Source: DATACZ01 sp036258795 (GTDB taxonomy: Bacteria; Actinomycetota; CADDZG01; JAHWKV01). Taken from it: a stretch of 6,616 bases of DNA. The translations under genes were made by a program, and so were the position numbers. The notes under the pieces were generated by a model. It saw nothing but the letters and a program-made list of their open reading frames with translations, had not been told where the DNA came from and did no database searches. Below, in pieces: positions 1 to 5,606 of this stretch. The stretch is taken from contig DATACZ010000056.1 of the NCBI GenBank assembly GCA_036258795.1, positions 1-6,616 on the forward strand, read 5' to 3'. Position 1 is the stretch's first letter; the number at the start of each line of letters is the position of its first letter.

Positions 1-1
1 G

Positions 2-16
2 GAGGTCTTCGAGTGA
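2..16 (+). other. Possible last codons of an upstream gene
   Basis: The first bases read as four sense codons (E-V-F-E) followed by TGA at 14-16, in the same frame as the permease that starts at 23. If real, this is the tail of a gene that lies mostly left of the window and ends 6 nt before the next start, which would suggest an operon. Four codons cannot prove coding. The only firm conclusion is that the TGA blocks any upstream extension of the permease frame. Confidence 0.2.
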
Positions 17-22
17 CGGGTT

Positions 23-1183
23 GTGCCGGAGTCTGAAGAGTCCGTCGTAGCTCACTACGTACGGGCCACGTTGGGCGTTGCCCTTGTTGCCGGGGCGCTG
101 GCGGCGGCGTGGGTTGCTCGCCAGGTACTGATACTGGTTCTGATATCCCTGGTGCTGGCCATCGGTTTCGATCCGGGCGTCCACTGGGTGACCAGGAGGC
201 TGAAAGTCCGCCGGGGCCTCGCGGTTGCAGTCATCCTTTTCTCGGCCGTTGCGGTGTTGGGAATTTTTCTTGTTCTGGTGATCCCACCTATTGTCAACGA
301 GGTCCAGGACCTGGCCAGGGACCTGCCCAGATACACCGAGAAGCTAAAGAGTTCCCGCGGACCTTTGGGCGACCTGCAAAAGAGGTTTGATTTGGCTAAA
401 CGGCTGGAGGACCTCTCCAGGGACCTGCCACGGCTGGCTTCGTCGTCCTTTGGCACGATATTGAGCTTTGGCAGGAGCGTGGCCGGGGGGGTCTTCAGCT
501 TCCTTACGATCGTGGTTCTAACCACCTACTTCATGGGAAGCATGCCCCGACTTAAGGACGGGGTGGCCAGCCTTTTCCCGGTCCAGGACAGGAGTCGTTA
601 TAGGGAGCTTCTCGAGGAGGCGACCGACAAGATCGGAGGGTACGTGTCGGGCCAGGCAACCGTCTCCGCCATTGCCGGTGTTACCTCGTTCATTGCCTTT
701 CTCGTAATCGGCGTCCCATTCCCCGCGGCGCTGGCTCTCTTGGTAGCCATCACGGGGCTCATCCCATCCGTTGGGGCGCTCATCGGCGCGGTTATCAGCA
801 CGGCCGTGGCGGCGTTTGCCGGCAGCGGCCCTGCGCTCTTGACCCTCATCTACATGGTGGTTTATCAGCAGGTGGAGAACTACCTCATTTCTCCGCGAAT
901 AATGAAGAAGGCCGTCGACCTATCTCCGGCGGCGGTAATCGTGTCTGTGCTCATCGGCGGAGCGCTGCTCGGCTTCGTCGGAGTCCTGCTGGCACTGCCC
1001 CTTGCGGCCTCCGCGAAGGTCGTGGTTCGCGACCTCTGGCTGGGTCCCCGGATCGAAAAGGTGCGGGAAGCTCGCCAAGCGGACTCTCCGCCACCGCGAA
1101 AGCGTCGGGGCCGCGCTCGTGCCGCGGCATCTTCCGAGAGCAAGGAGAAGGTCGAGAGCAAGGACGAGGCCGAGAGCAAGTAG
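23..1183 (+). CDS. AI-2E family transporter (PerM/YdiK/TqsA-type membrane permease)
   Basis: This is a multi-pass inner-membrane protein of the AI-2E transporter/PerM family. Members are proposed to export small molecules or ions, and only some have been linked to autoinducer-2, so the substrate is unknown. Of the 386 residues, hydrophobic segments lie near 12-31, 33-49, 65-90, 148-172, 207-280 (several spans) and 302-334. The central soluble stretch (about 92-145) is charged and amphipathic, as in the family. Family motifs are clear: GLIPSVGALIG, Q-x2-EN at 282-286 with P291, and the late Gly-rich G-x-VGVLLALPLAA segment. The GTG start at 23 is the first possible one after the in-frame TGA at 14-16. 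The GGAGG at 1-5 is too far upstream to be a normal ribosome-binding site, so translation may be coupled to an upstream gene. The last 45 residues are a hydrophilic Arg- then Lys/Glu-rich tail unlike the conserved core. Confidence 0.9.
   Translation: MPESEESVVAHYVRATLGVALVAGALAAAWVARQVLILVLISLVLAIGFDPGVHWVTRRLKVRRGLAVAVILFSAVAVLGIFLVLVIPPIVNEVQDLARDLPRYTEKLKSSRGPLGDLQKRFDLAKRLEDLSRDLPRLASSSFGTILSFGRSVAGGVFSFLTIVVLTTYFMGSMPRLKDGVASLFPVQDRSRYRELLEEATDKIGGYVSGQATVSAIAGVTSFIAFLVIGVPFPAALALLVAITGLIPSVGALIGAVISTAVAAFAGSGPALLTLIYMVVYQQVENYLISPRIMKKAVDLSPAAVIVSVLIGGALLGFVGVLLALPLAASAKVVVRDLWLGPRIEKVREARQADSPPPRKRRGRARAAASSESKEKVESKDEAESK
1136..1180 (+). repeat. 18-bp tandem repeat encoding ESK-type tail
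   Basis: Two and a half copies of an 18-bp unit beginning GAGAGCAAG lie at 1136-1153, 1154-1171 and 1172-1180. They encode ESK-EKV / ESK-DEA / ESK at the extreme C terminus of the permease. The repeat stays in frame and stops at the TAG. It most likely arose by slippage in a disordered cytoplasmic tail. Confidence 0.6.
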
Positions 1184-1207
1184 CCTCCAGACACCACGCC
1201 GTCCCGC

Positions 1208-1213
1208 TAGTAT
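1208..1213 (+). promoter_or_regulatory. Candidate -10 box (TAGTAT) for a leaderless kinase transcript
   Basis: TAGTAT matches TANNNT and ends 6 nt before the GTG at 1220. No Shine-Dalgarno sequence precedes that GTG. This spacing is what a leaderless mRNA in a high-GC Gram-positive would show, with transcription starting at the G of GTG. I see no good -35 element 16-18 bp upstream, so the call rests on the -10 match and the spacing alone. Confidence 0.35.
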
Positions 1214-1219
1214 CGGGCA

Positions 1220-2149
1220 GTGCGGTACGGGGTCGGAGTGGACATCGGTGGGACCAAGATACGCGCCGCGCTGGTGGGTGAGGACGGCGGAGTGCTGGTC
1301 AAGCGCGACGTTCCCACGGACCCGGAGGTAGGTGCGGACGCAGCTGGGGATGCGGTCCAACTGATTCTGGCCGAGGAAGGCCCCCGGGGTGAGGCCATCG
1401 GCGCCGCGGTGGCAGGTTTTGTCGAGCAACCTTCGGGGCGTATCGCATTTGCCCCCAACCTGCGCTACAGCAATCCGGATATCGGCCGCGAGCTGGGCCA
1501 CAGATTCACGCTGGCGGTTGTGGTTCAAAACGACGCCAATGCTGCGGCCTGGGCAGAGCACAGGTGCGGAGCCGGCCGTAACGTGAAAAACGTCCTAATG
1601 GTCACCGTGGGAACGGGCGTGGGGGGAGGAGCCATCGTCGACGGGCGTCTGTACACTGGCAGCCGAGGTTTCGCCGCCGAGTTCGGGCACATTCCGGTCA
1701 TGAAGGATGGGCCCCGATGCGCCTGCGGCGCCTCTGGGTGCCTGGAGGCGCTGGCGTCGGGCACCGCCCTGGGCAGGGCCGCGCGTGAGCGGGTGAATGA
1801 CCACCCAGACTCCCTGGTCCTCCAGCTGGCCGAAGGGCATGTGGAGAAGGTCACGGGAGCGATTGTGGGCCAGGCAGCCATTTCAGGAGATCCTTTTGCC
1901 AAGCAGCTGGTTCAGGAGGTCGGCACCTGGCTGGGGGTCGGACTTACGGGGCTGGCCCAGGCTTTTGATCCAGGAAGGATCGTCGTAGGCGGAGGCGTGG
2001 CTGAGGTGGGACCATTGTTCTTGGATGCCGCGATCGAGGAGATGAATCGCAGATTTATGGGCCAGGTCGCCCCCCCGGATGTAGTTCCTGCATCATTGGG
2101 TAATGATGCAGGAGTGGTCGGTGCGGCCCTGCTGGGCTTGAAGGTGTGA
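1220..2149 (+). CDS. ROK family sugar kinase, probably glucokinase
   Basis: This cytoplasmic enzyme most likely phosphorylates glucose or a related hexose or N-acyl hexosamine with ATP at the 6-OH, feeding glycolysis. The N-terminal phosphate loop DIGGTK is at residues 8-13. The catalytic Asp is D105 in NDAN (104-107). A glycine-rich GTGVGGG segment follows. The ROK zinc and sugar site is complete: E154 and H157 in EFGH, then C167, C169, C174 and E176 in the C-x-CG-x2-GC-x-E motif. The C-terminal GVVGAALL matches family ends, and 309 residues is a normal length. There is no DNA-binding N-terminal domain, so it is a kinase rather than a ROK repressor. The GTG at 1220 places DIGGTK at the usual distance from the start and lies just after a TAGTAT box, with no ribosome-binding site. 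It begins 36 nt after the permease stop. Glucokinase is favoured, but N-acetylglucosamine, mannose or fructose kinase cannot be excluded from sequence alone. Confidence 0.9.
   Translation: MRYGVGVDIGGTKIRAALVGEDGGVLVKRDVPTDPEVGADAAGDAVQLILAEEGPRGEAIGAAVAGFVEQPSGRIAFAPNLRYSNPDIGRELGHRFTLAVVVQNDANAAAWAEHRCGAGRNVKNVLMVTVGTGVGGGAIVDGRLYTGSRGFAAEFGHIPVMKDGPRCACGASGCLEALASGTALGRAARERVNDHPDSLVLQLAEGHVEKVTGAIVGQAAISGDPFAKQLVQEVGTWLGVGLTGLAQAFDPGRIVVGGGVAEVGPLFLDAAIEEMNRRFMGQVAPPDVVPASLGNDAGVVGAALLGLKV
2086..2113 (+). other. Perfect 12-bp inverted repeat with 4-nt loop inside the kinase gene
   Basis: TCCTGCATCATT (2086-2097) and its exact reverse complement AATGATGCAGGA (2102-2113) flank GGGT. The element sits in the last 65 nt of the ROK kinase and encodes part of the conserved VPASLGNDAGVVG segment. 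No T-run follows on either strand, so it is not a canonical intrinsic terminator. It could form a stable mRNA hairpin near the 3' end of the message, or serve as a protein-binding dyad. Confidence 0.6.
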
Positions 2150-2166
2150 CCCTAAAGGGAAGTCGA

Positions 2167-2205
2167 AAAAGCGCCGAGTGATCCGGAGTCACGGCGGTGC
2201 TTGGA
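2167..2205. other. Imperfect intergenic hairpin, terminator-like on the minus strand
   Basis: Between the kinase and the YkvA gene, CGCC and GTGA on the left pair with TCAC and GGCG on the right around a 7-nt loop, with a 2-nt bulge and a weak outer AAG/CTT pairing. On the plus strand no T-run follows. Read on the minus strand the hairpin is followed by TTTTT, which resembles an intrinsic terminator, but no minus-strand gene is visible to its right. It may be leader structure for the YkvA gene or a chance fold. Confidence 0.25.
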
Positions 2206-2252
2206 GCAGCGGCGGGATGGAGGAACAAGGCTGACAACTAAACGGAGGAAAG

Positions 2253-2636
2253 ATGAAACCAGAGGTTAAGGAGCGGCCGCCTTCGGACCTGATCAGCCGG
2301 TTGGTGAGCGAGTTCTCCAACATCGCAAAGCTGCTGACCCGGTTGATCCGTGATCCCCGCGTACCGCCACGTAACAAGGTGATTGCCGGATGTATTGCTG
2401 CCTACCTGCTGCTGCCGGTGGACTTCATCCCCGACTCGATCCCAGGCGTCGGCCAACTCGACGACATTGTCATGCTGGCTCTCGCGGTGGATTTGTTAGT
2501 GAACAACGTACCCGACGAGATCGTCGCAGAGCACTGGGACGGTGAGCGGGCTGTACTGGACATGGTGCGGGGAGTGACCGCGACCGTGACGACCTTCGTC
2601 CCGGACCGGGTGCGCGACGTTCTGCTGCCTCGCTGA
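2253..2636 (+). CDS. YkvA/DUF1232 family small membrane-associated protein
   Basis: This 127-residue protein belongs to the YkvA (DUF1232) family, which is widespread in bacteria and has no firmly assigned function. The family core spans about 32-78: RDPRVPPRNK (33-42), then a hydrophobic segment running into Y51, P55, D57, I59-P60-D61, I63-P64, G67 and the D70-D71 pair. The spacing and the Asp-rich turn between two hydrophobic helices are typical. The N-terminal 30 residues look amphipathic, and the C terminus (about 95-127) is a less conserved extension with acidic, Val-rich segments. ATG is preceded by a strong Shine-Dalgarno (GGAGGA, 2244-2249), the best in this part of the window. The leader from 2150 carries no convincing promoter but has an imperfect hairpin. 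The stop is 24 nt before the next gene in the same frame, so the two may be co-transcribed. Family assignment is secure, but the role is unknown. Confidence 0.88.
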   Translation: MKPEVKERPPSDLISRLVSEFSNIAKLLTRLIRDPRVPPRNKVIAGCIAAYLLLPVDFIPDSIPGVGQLDDIVMLALAVDLLVNNVPDEIVAEHWDGERAVLDMVRGVTATVTTFVPDRVRDVLLPR

Positions 2637-2660
2637 TCAAAAGCTGAACCTGCCTTCTCA

Positions 2661-3404
2661 GTGACCGGCCCCAAAGGGGCGTTCACTCTGGTCGCGCTCC
2701 AGCTCCTCATCGGTGCTTTCGTGCTCATGTGGGTGGCCAGCCTGCGATACCCATTCATAAGCCGAGGCTATTACCGCTCTACGGTTTGGGTTTTGTGGCC
2801 TCTGATGGCGGCCCTGAGCTTTGCGCTGCCCGACCAGCTGCGGGTGTGGTCTCTGGTGACCTCTGGCGCGTTCGGCCTTTTCCTAATTGCGGTCTACTCG
2901 CAGAGGCCGGCCCTGGAGTGGGCCTCTGGAGCGGTTGCATCAGCCGTTGGACTCTGGTTATTGGCAGAGGCTGGCGGGCAGGCATGTCCTGGAGACTGTG
3001 GGTTGGGACTGCTTCACGCCTTAGTAGGAACGCTCCTCGTCGGTGGCGTGACGCACGGGATGGTACTGGGTCATTGGTATCTCAACCAGGCCCGGCTTCC
3101 CATTGACCCCCTTCGTGAGCAATGCCGGATCATATTCGCCGCACTGGCCATGGGGACGGCCGCCGGCATCGTCACAAGGCCAGACCTCATCCTGGGCGCT
3201 GTTCCGGGCGGCCTGCTGACTTTTTCGCCCTCCTCGTACTGGTGGGCCTGGGCTCTTCTGCTAGCCGCCACCGCGGTGTTGTCAGGAATGGTGTGGGCAA
3301 CTGTCAAGGCACGGTCCACCCAGTCCGCCACAGGACTGCTCTACATAGCCATGGTGACCGTGCTCGCCGCCCAGTTCCTCCTGGACCTCTTGGTCACCAC
3401 GTGA
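2661..3404 (+). CDS. Unrecognised multi-pass membrane protein with CPGDC and H-x5-H motifs
   Basis: I cannot assign a family. The 247 residues form about seven hydrophobic segments, near 7-27, 41-56, 64-80, 86-104, 116-139, 153-170 and 190-212, with another at the C terminus (225-245). Notable polar features are a CPGDC pair (C109, C113) in the loop before a His-rich segment, with H119, then H132 and H138 in THGMVLGHWYL. Buried histidines beside a Cys pair could bind heme or a metal, but this is inference. The GTG at 2661 is the only standard start between the in-frame TGA of the previous gene (2634-2636) and the first hydrophobic helix. It has no Shine-Dalgarno, so it may depend on coupling to the YkvA gene 24 nt upstream. 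The unbroken frame, coherent hydrophobicity and GC-rich third positions support real coding. The next gene is a metal-binding HMA protein, separated by a structured leader. Confidence 0.75.
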   Translation: MTGPKGAFTLVALQLLIGAFVLMWVASLRYPFISRGYYRSTVWVLWPLMAALSFALPDQLRVWSLVTSGAFGLFLIAVYSQRPALEWASGAVASAVGLWLLAEAGGQACPGDCGLGLLHALVGTLLVGGVTHGMVLGHWYLNQARLPIDPLREQCRIIFAALAMGTAAGIVTRPDLILGAVPGGLLTFSPSSYWWAWALLLAATAVLSGMVWATVKARSTQSATGLLYIAMVTVLAAQFLLDLLVTT

Positions 3405-3454
3405 GGCCCCTGGCATCTTTAGCACCGGACCAAAGCTAATATGCCTTTAGGGCC
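3405..3454 (+). promoter_or_regulatory. Three-segment inverted repeat directly after the membrane gene
   Basis: Three pairs of 5-bp arms nest exactly: GGCCC (3405-3409) with GGGCC (3450-3454), GGCAT (3412-3416) with ATGCC (3441-3445), and TTAGC (3419-3423) with GCTAA (3435-3439). Only small internal loops separate them and an 11-nt apical loop remains. It begins at the base after the membrane-protein stop. No T-run follows, so it is not a standard intrinsic terminator. It overlaps a TAATAT box (3437-3442), so it could be a transcript end structure, an operator or leader structure. Confidence 0.45.
3437..3442 (+). promoter_or_regulatory. Candidate -10 box (TAATAT) for the HMA gene
   Basis: TAATAT differs from TATAAT at two positions and is the most AT-rich hexamer in the 112-nt gap. 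Transcription would start near 3449, leaving a leader of about 68 nt before the ATG at 3517. The -35 region at the correct spacing is poor, so an activator or an alternative sigma factor may be needed if this is a promoter. Confidence 0.35.
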
Positions 3455-3470
3455 GCAGCGCCCACACTTC

Positions 3471-3485
3471 ATTCCGACTCGGAAT
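3471..3485 (+). promoter_or_regulatory. 15-bp perfect palindrome, candidate operator of the HMA gene
   Basis: ATTCCGA and TCGGAAT are exact reverse complements separated by one C. The dyad lies 18 nt before the Shine-Dalgarno and about 22 nt downstream of the predicted transcription start, where a repressor could block elongation. It does not match the CueR or CsoR operators I know well. A regulator gene is not in the window. Confidence 0.45.
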
Positions 3486-3502
3486 CCCGACCCGGCTCGA
3501 TC

Positions 3503-3509
3503 AGGAGGT
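3503..3509 (+). promoter_or_regulatory. Strong Shine-Dalgarno for the HMA gene
   Basis: AGGAGGT lies 7 nt before the ATG at 3517. It fixes the start of the small metal-binding protein and predicts efficient translation. Confidence 0.85.
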
Positions 3510-3516
3510 TCAAACA

Positions 3517-3783
3517 ATGGTCCAAACGACTTTGGAAGTGCCCGAGGTGACCTGCAGACACTGCGTGGAGGCTATCGAGGGAGCAGTGGGAGCCCTCCAA
3601 GGGGTTTCCTCCGTTACGGTTGACCTCGAGCAAAAGGACGTGACGGTTGAATACGACGAGTCGGCGGTCGAGCTTGAGGCGATAGTCACAGCCATCGAGG
3701 GCGAAGGGTACGGGGTAGGGCCGGAGGCGCCGAGTCCCCAGCCAGCTCTACACCAGGTGCAAACACGGCCGCCGAGCGTATAG
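3517..3783 (+). CDS. Heavy-metal-associated (HMA) domain protein, CopZ-like metallochaperone
   Basis: This small cytoplasmic protein of 88 residues has one HMA domain at about 3-68. Such domains bind Cu(I) or similar soft metals through two cysteines and pass the ion to P-type ATPases or regulators. The metal site is T12-C13-R14-H15-C16, followed by the expected ferredoxin-like pattern: amphipathic helix VEAIEGAVGAL, strands SVTVDL and DVTVEY, helix LEAIVTAIEGEGY. The residue before T-C is Val where most family members have Met (MTCxHC), a mild deviation. Residues 70-88 form a Pro/Gln-rich tail with no metal motif, likely disordered. The start is fixed by AGGAGGT at 3503-3509. The leader carries two inverted repeats and a possible -10 box, so metal-responsive control is plausible but unproven. 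No copper ATPase, CsoR or CueR gene is visible here. The M32 peptidase starts 16 nt downstream and may share the transcript. Confidence 0.9.
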   Translation: MVQTTLEVPEVTCRHCVEAIEGAVGALQGVSSVTVDLEQKDVTVEYDESAVELEAIVTAIEGEGYGVGPEAPSPQPALHQVQTRPPSV

Positions 3784-3799
3784 CCCAGCTGCGCCGGCC

Positions 3800-5326
3800 G
3801 TGAGCGCACAGAAGACCATGAGCTCCGACAAATGGACCAAGTTCACCGCCCGTATGCGGGAGCTCAAGCATCTGGAGAGCGTGGGGCTGCTTCTTGGGTG
3901 GGATGAGCAGACCATGATGCCCACCAGGGGCGCTCAAGGCCGTGCTGCAGTGATGGGCACCCTTGCCTCGATAGAGCATGAGCGGCTCACGGATGAACGG
4001 TATGGGGACCTCATCGCCGCGCTGGCAGATGAGCCGCTGGAAGAGGAGCATCGGGCGATGGTCGAGCTGGCCGGGCGGCAGCGTGACATTGCAGTCAAGC
4101 TCCCTGCCAGGTTGGTCCGGGAGCTTGCTGAGGCGGCCTCTTTATCCCAGGCGGCGTGGCAGGAAGCTCGCAGTCTCGATGATTTCTCCATTTTTCAGCC
4201 GCATCTGGAGCGAGTGCTCGAGCTAAAGGCTGAGCAAGCAGAAGCTCTCGGCTATGCGGAGGAGCCGTACGACGCCCATCTCGACCTCTTCGAAAGAGAC
4301 GCCACCGTTAGCAGGCTAAGACCCATGTTCGAGTCCGTGAGCGCCGGGATCAAGCCGGTTCTCGAGGGGATCATGGGATCCGATGGGGGCGGAGTACGCC
4401 TCCCCGCCGGGCCGTACGAGCCACAAGAGGTGTTCAGGTACTGCGGGGATTTGCTGCAGCGGTTGGGCTACGGGATGGACTCCGGCCGCTTGGATCTCTC
4501 AGCCCATCCCTTCACCTGTGGGGTGGGACCCGGTGACGTGAGGATAACTACTCGCGTCGACCCCAACGATCCGAAGGAGGCCATTCTGGCTACCCTCCAC
4601 GAGATGGGCCACGCCTTTTACCACCTGGGGCTCCCGGAGCACTGGGTGGAGACCTCCATCGGCTCATCGGCATCCTTCGGCGTGGACGAGTCTCAGTCCA
4701 GGTTGTGGGAGAACCATGTTGGTCGAAGCCTCGCTTTCTGGGAAGGCGAGCTCCCGAGGGCCCAGGCAGTGCTCGGTCCTTGGTCCGACCAAACCCCTCA
4801 GGACATCTTCCGGGCCGTAAACCTGGTGGAGCCCTCGCTTATCAGAGTCAAGGCGGACGAGGTCACCTACCCCCTTCACATCGCAGTGCGCTTCGAGCTG
4901 GAGCTGGCAATCTGCCGGGGTGACCTCAAAGCCTCGGACCTGCCGGATGCCTGGAGCCAGACCATGCAGCGGTATCTGGGCGTCACACCCCAAAGCGATG
5001 CAGAGGGGGTTTTGCAGGACGTCCACTGGAGCGCCGGATACCTCGGCTACTTCCCTACCTACCTCATTGGGTCTGTTTACTCAGCAGCGCTTTTCGAAGC
5101 GGCAACCAAGGACCTGGGAGGCTCCAGCGAGGTGAATAGTCTGTTACGCGAGGGAAGATTCCAGCCTCTGCTTGACTGGCTGAGACAAAAGGTTCACTCA
5201 CTGGGAGCCAGCAAGCGACCTGGCGAGGTGATCGCCGGTGCCACGGGGAGCTCCGCGGCCGGCATCGATACGGGGCCGTACCTAAGCTACATACGGAAAA
5301 AGTACTCGGAGCTTTACTCCCTCTAG
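3800..5326 (+). CDS. M32 family metallocarboxypeptidase (Taq/Pfu carboxypeptidase type)
   Basis: This cytoplasmic zinc (or cobalt) carboxypeptidase removes single C-terminal residues from peptides with broad specificity, except when proline is terminal. All M32 signature motifs are present in order: HPF (236-238), D-x-R-x-T (246-250), HEMGH (267-271) with zinc ligands H267 and H271 and catalytic E268, the third ligand E297 in ESQ (297-299), I-x3-AD (348-353), and G-x2-QD-x-HW (403-410). The 508 residues match the usual length of about 500, and most of the fold is helical. One oddity is that the residue before E297 is Asp where the family motif is usually His (HESQ). The GTG at 3800 is 16 nt after the HMA stop. 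An ATG at 3818 (residue 7) is a credible alternative start with a weak AGAAGA upstream, and the family core begins only after it. No terminator is visible in the 28-nt gap before the convergent gene. Confidence 0.95.
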   Translation: MSAQKTMSSDKWTKFTARMRELKHLESVGLLLGWDEQTMMPTRGAQGRAAVMGTLASIEHERLTDERYGDLIAALADEPLEEEHRAMVELAGRQRDIAVKLPARLVRELAEAASLSQAAWQEARSLDDFSIFQPHLERVLELKAEQAEALGYAEEPYDAHLDLFERDATVSRLRPMFESVSAGIKPVLEGIMGSDGGGVRLPAGPYEPQEVFRYCGDLLQRLGYGMDSGRLDLSAHPFTCGVGPGDVRITTRVDPNDPKEAILATLHEMGHAFYHLGLPEHWVETSIGSSASFGVDESQSRLWENHVGRSLAFWEGELPRAQAVLGPWSDQTPQDIFRAVNLVEPSLIRVKADEVTYPLHIAVRFELELAICRGDLKASDLPDAWSQTMQRYLGVTPQSDAEGVLQDVHWSAGYLGYFPTYLIGSVYSAALFEAATKDLGGSSEVNSLLREGRFQPLLDWLRQKVHSLGASKRPGEVIAGATGSSAAGIDTGPYLSYIRKKYSELYSL

Positions 5327-5354
5327 GTCGTGCCTTTGGTGATAGACCTCGTGT

Positions 5355-5606
5355 CTAGGTGAAGGCTGGGAGCAGCACCCGGGCGATGAAGTACAAGATC
5401 ACGATTGTTATCGCCAGAATGAAGCCGTACTTGATGAAGGCATAGGTCGTGAGGTCCTCACCAGGGCCGTCGGTAGTCCCCCTTCTCGGCGCCCGGCGCA
5501 CGATCCTGCGTTCCACCACCGGCTCCTCGACGATGCGCCTATCGGCGACCGGTTCTCGTACTACTCGTCTTTCCACCAGCGGATCATCGTCTCGGTAGAC
5601 CGGCAT
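5355..5606 (-). CDS. Small single-span membrane protein with Arg/Glu/Val decapeptide repeats
   Basis: I do not recognise the family. The 83 residues split into a highly charged N-terminal half and one transmembrane helix near the C terminus (about 57-80, rich in Ile, Leu, Phe and Tyr), with only a few residues after it. Residues 10-40 are three imperfect 10-residue repeats of the pattern hhERRhVxEP, with a basic RRAPRR end. The start is well supported: an AGGAGGAGG purine stretch lies a few bases upstream of the ATG on the minus strand. The layout suggests an anchored cytoplasmic, charged domain that could bind nucleic acid, acidic lipid or a protein partner, which is inference. It is convergent with the M32 peptidase (28 nt between stops) and divergent from the AlaC-type gene, so it is transcribed alone. 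The clear ribosome-binding site and the sensible topology argue that it is real despite its size. Confidence 0.75.
   Translation of the reverse strand: MPVYRDDDPLVERRVVREPVADRRIVEEPVVERRIVRRAPRRGTTDGPGEDLTTYAFIKYGFILAITIVILYFIARVLLPAFT
5487..5579 (-). repeat. Three imperfect 30-bp repeats coding for decapeptides
   Basis: Within the small membrane protein, LVERRVVREP, VADRRIVEEP and VVERRIVRRA(P) occupy residues 10-19, 20-29 and 30-39/40. The Arg-Arg pair, the following hydrophobic-Val pair and the Pro recur with a 10-residue period. The DNA copies have diverged more than the protein pattern, which suggests selection on the residues rather than very recent duplication. Confidence 0.65.

Noticed and set aside
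1220..1260. ROK-type transcriptional repressor (NagC/XylR-like) instead of a kinase
   Set aside because: There is no N-terminal helix-turn-helix. The protein begins at the ATP-binding DIGGTK motif and keeps the catalytic Asp.
920..1561. 213-residue minus-strand open frame spanning the permease end and kinase start
   Set aside because: It lies antisense to two genes with clear family motifs, crosses their junction, and its translation shows no domain. It is a by-product of high GC.
2151..2160. CCCTAAAGGG after the kinase stop as a terminator
   Set aside because: Three or four base pairs with a 2-4 nt loop cannot form a stable terminator, and no T-run follows.
3541..3570. A copper operon at the HMA gene
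   Set aside because: No P-type ATPase, CsoR, CueR or ArsR gene is present in the window. The HMA protein alone does not establish an operon.
4664..5026. 120-residue minus-strand open frame inside the M32 peptidase
   Set aside because: It overlaps conserved M32 motifs on the plus strand, has no ribosome-binding site and no recognisable domain.
5325..5349. Possible terminator between the convergent M32 and small membrane genes
   Set aside because: Only 5-bp arms (AGGTC/GACCT) with a 15-nt loop and no T-run on either strand. Too weak to call.
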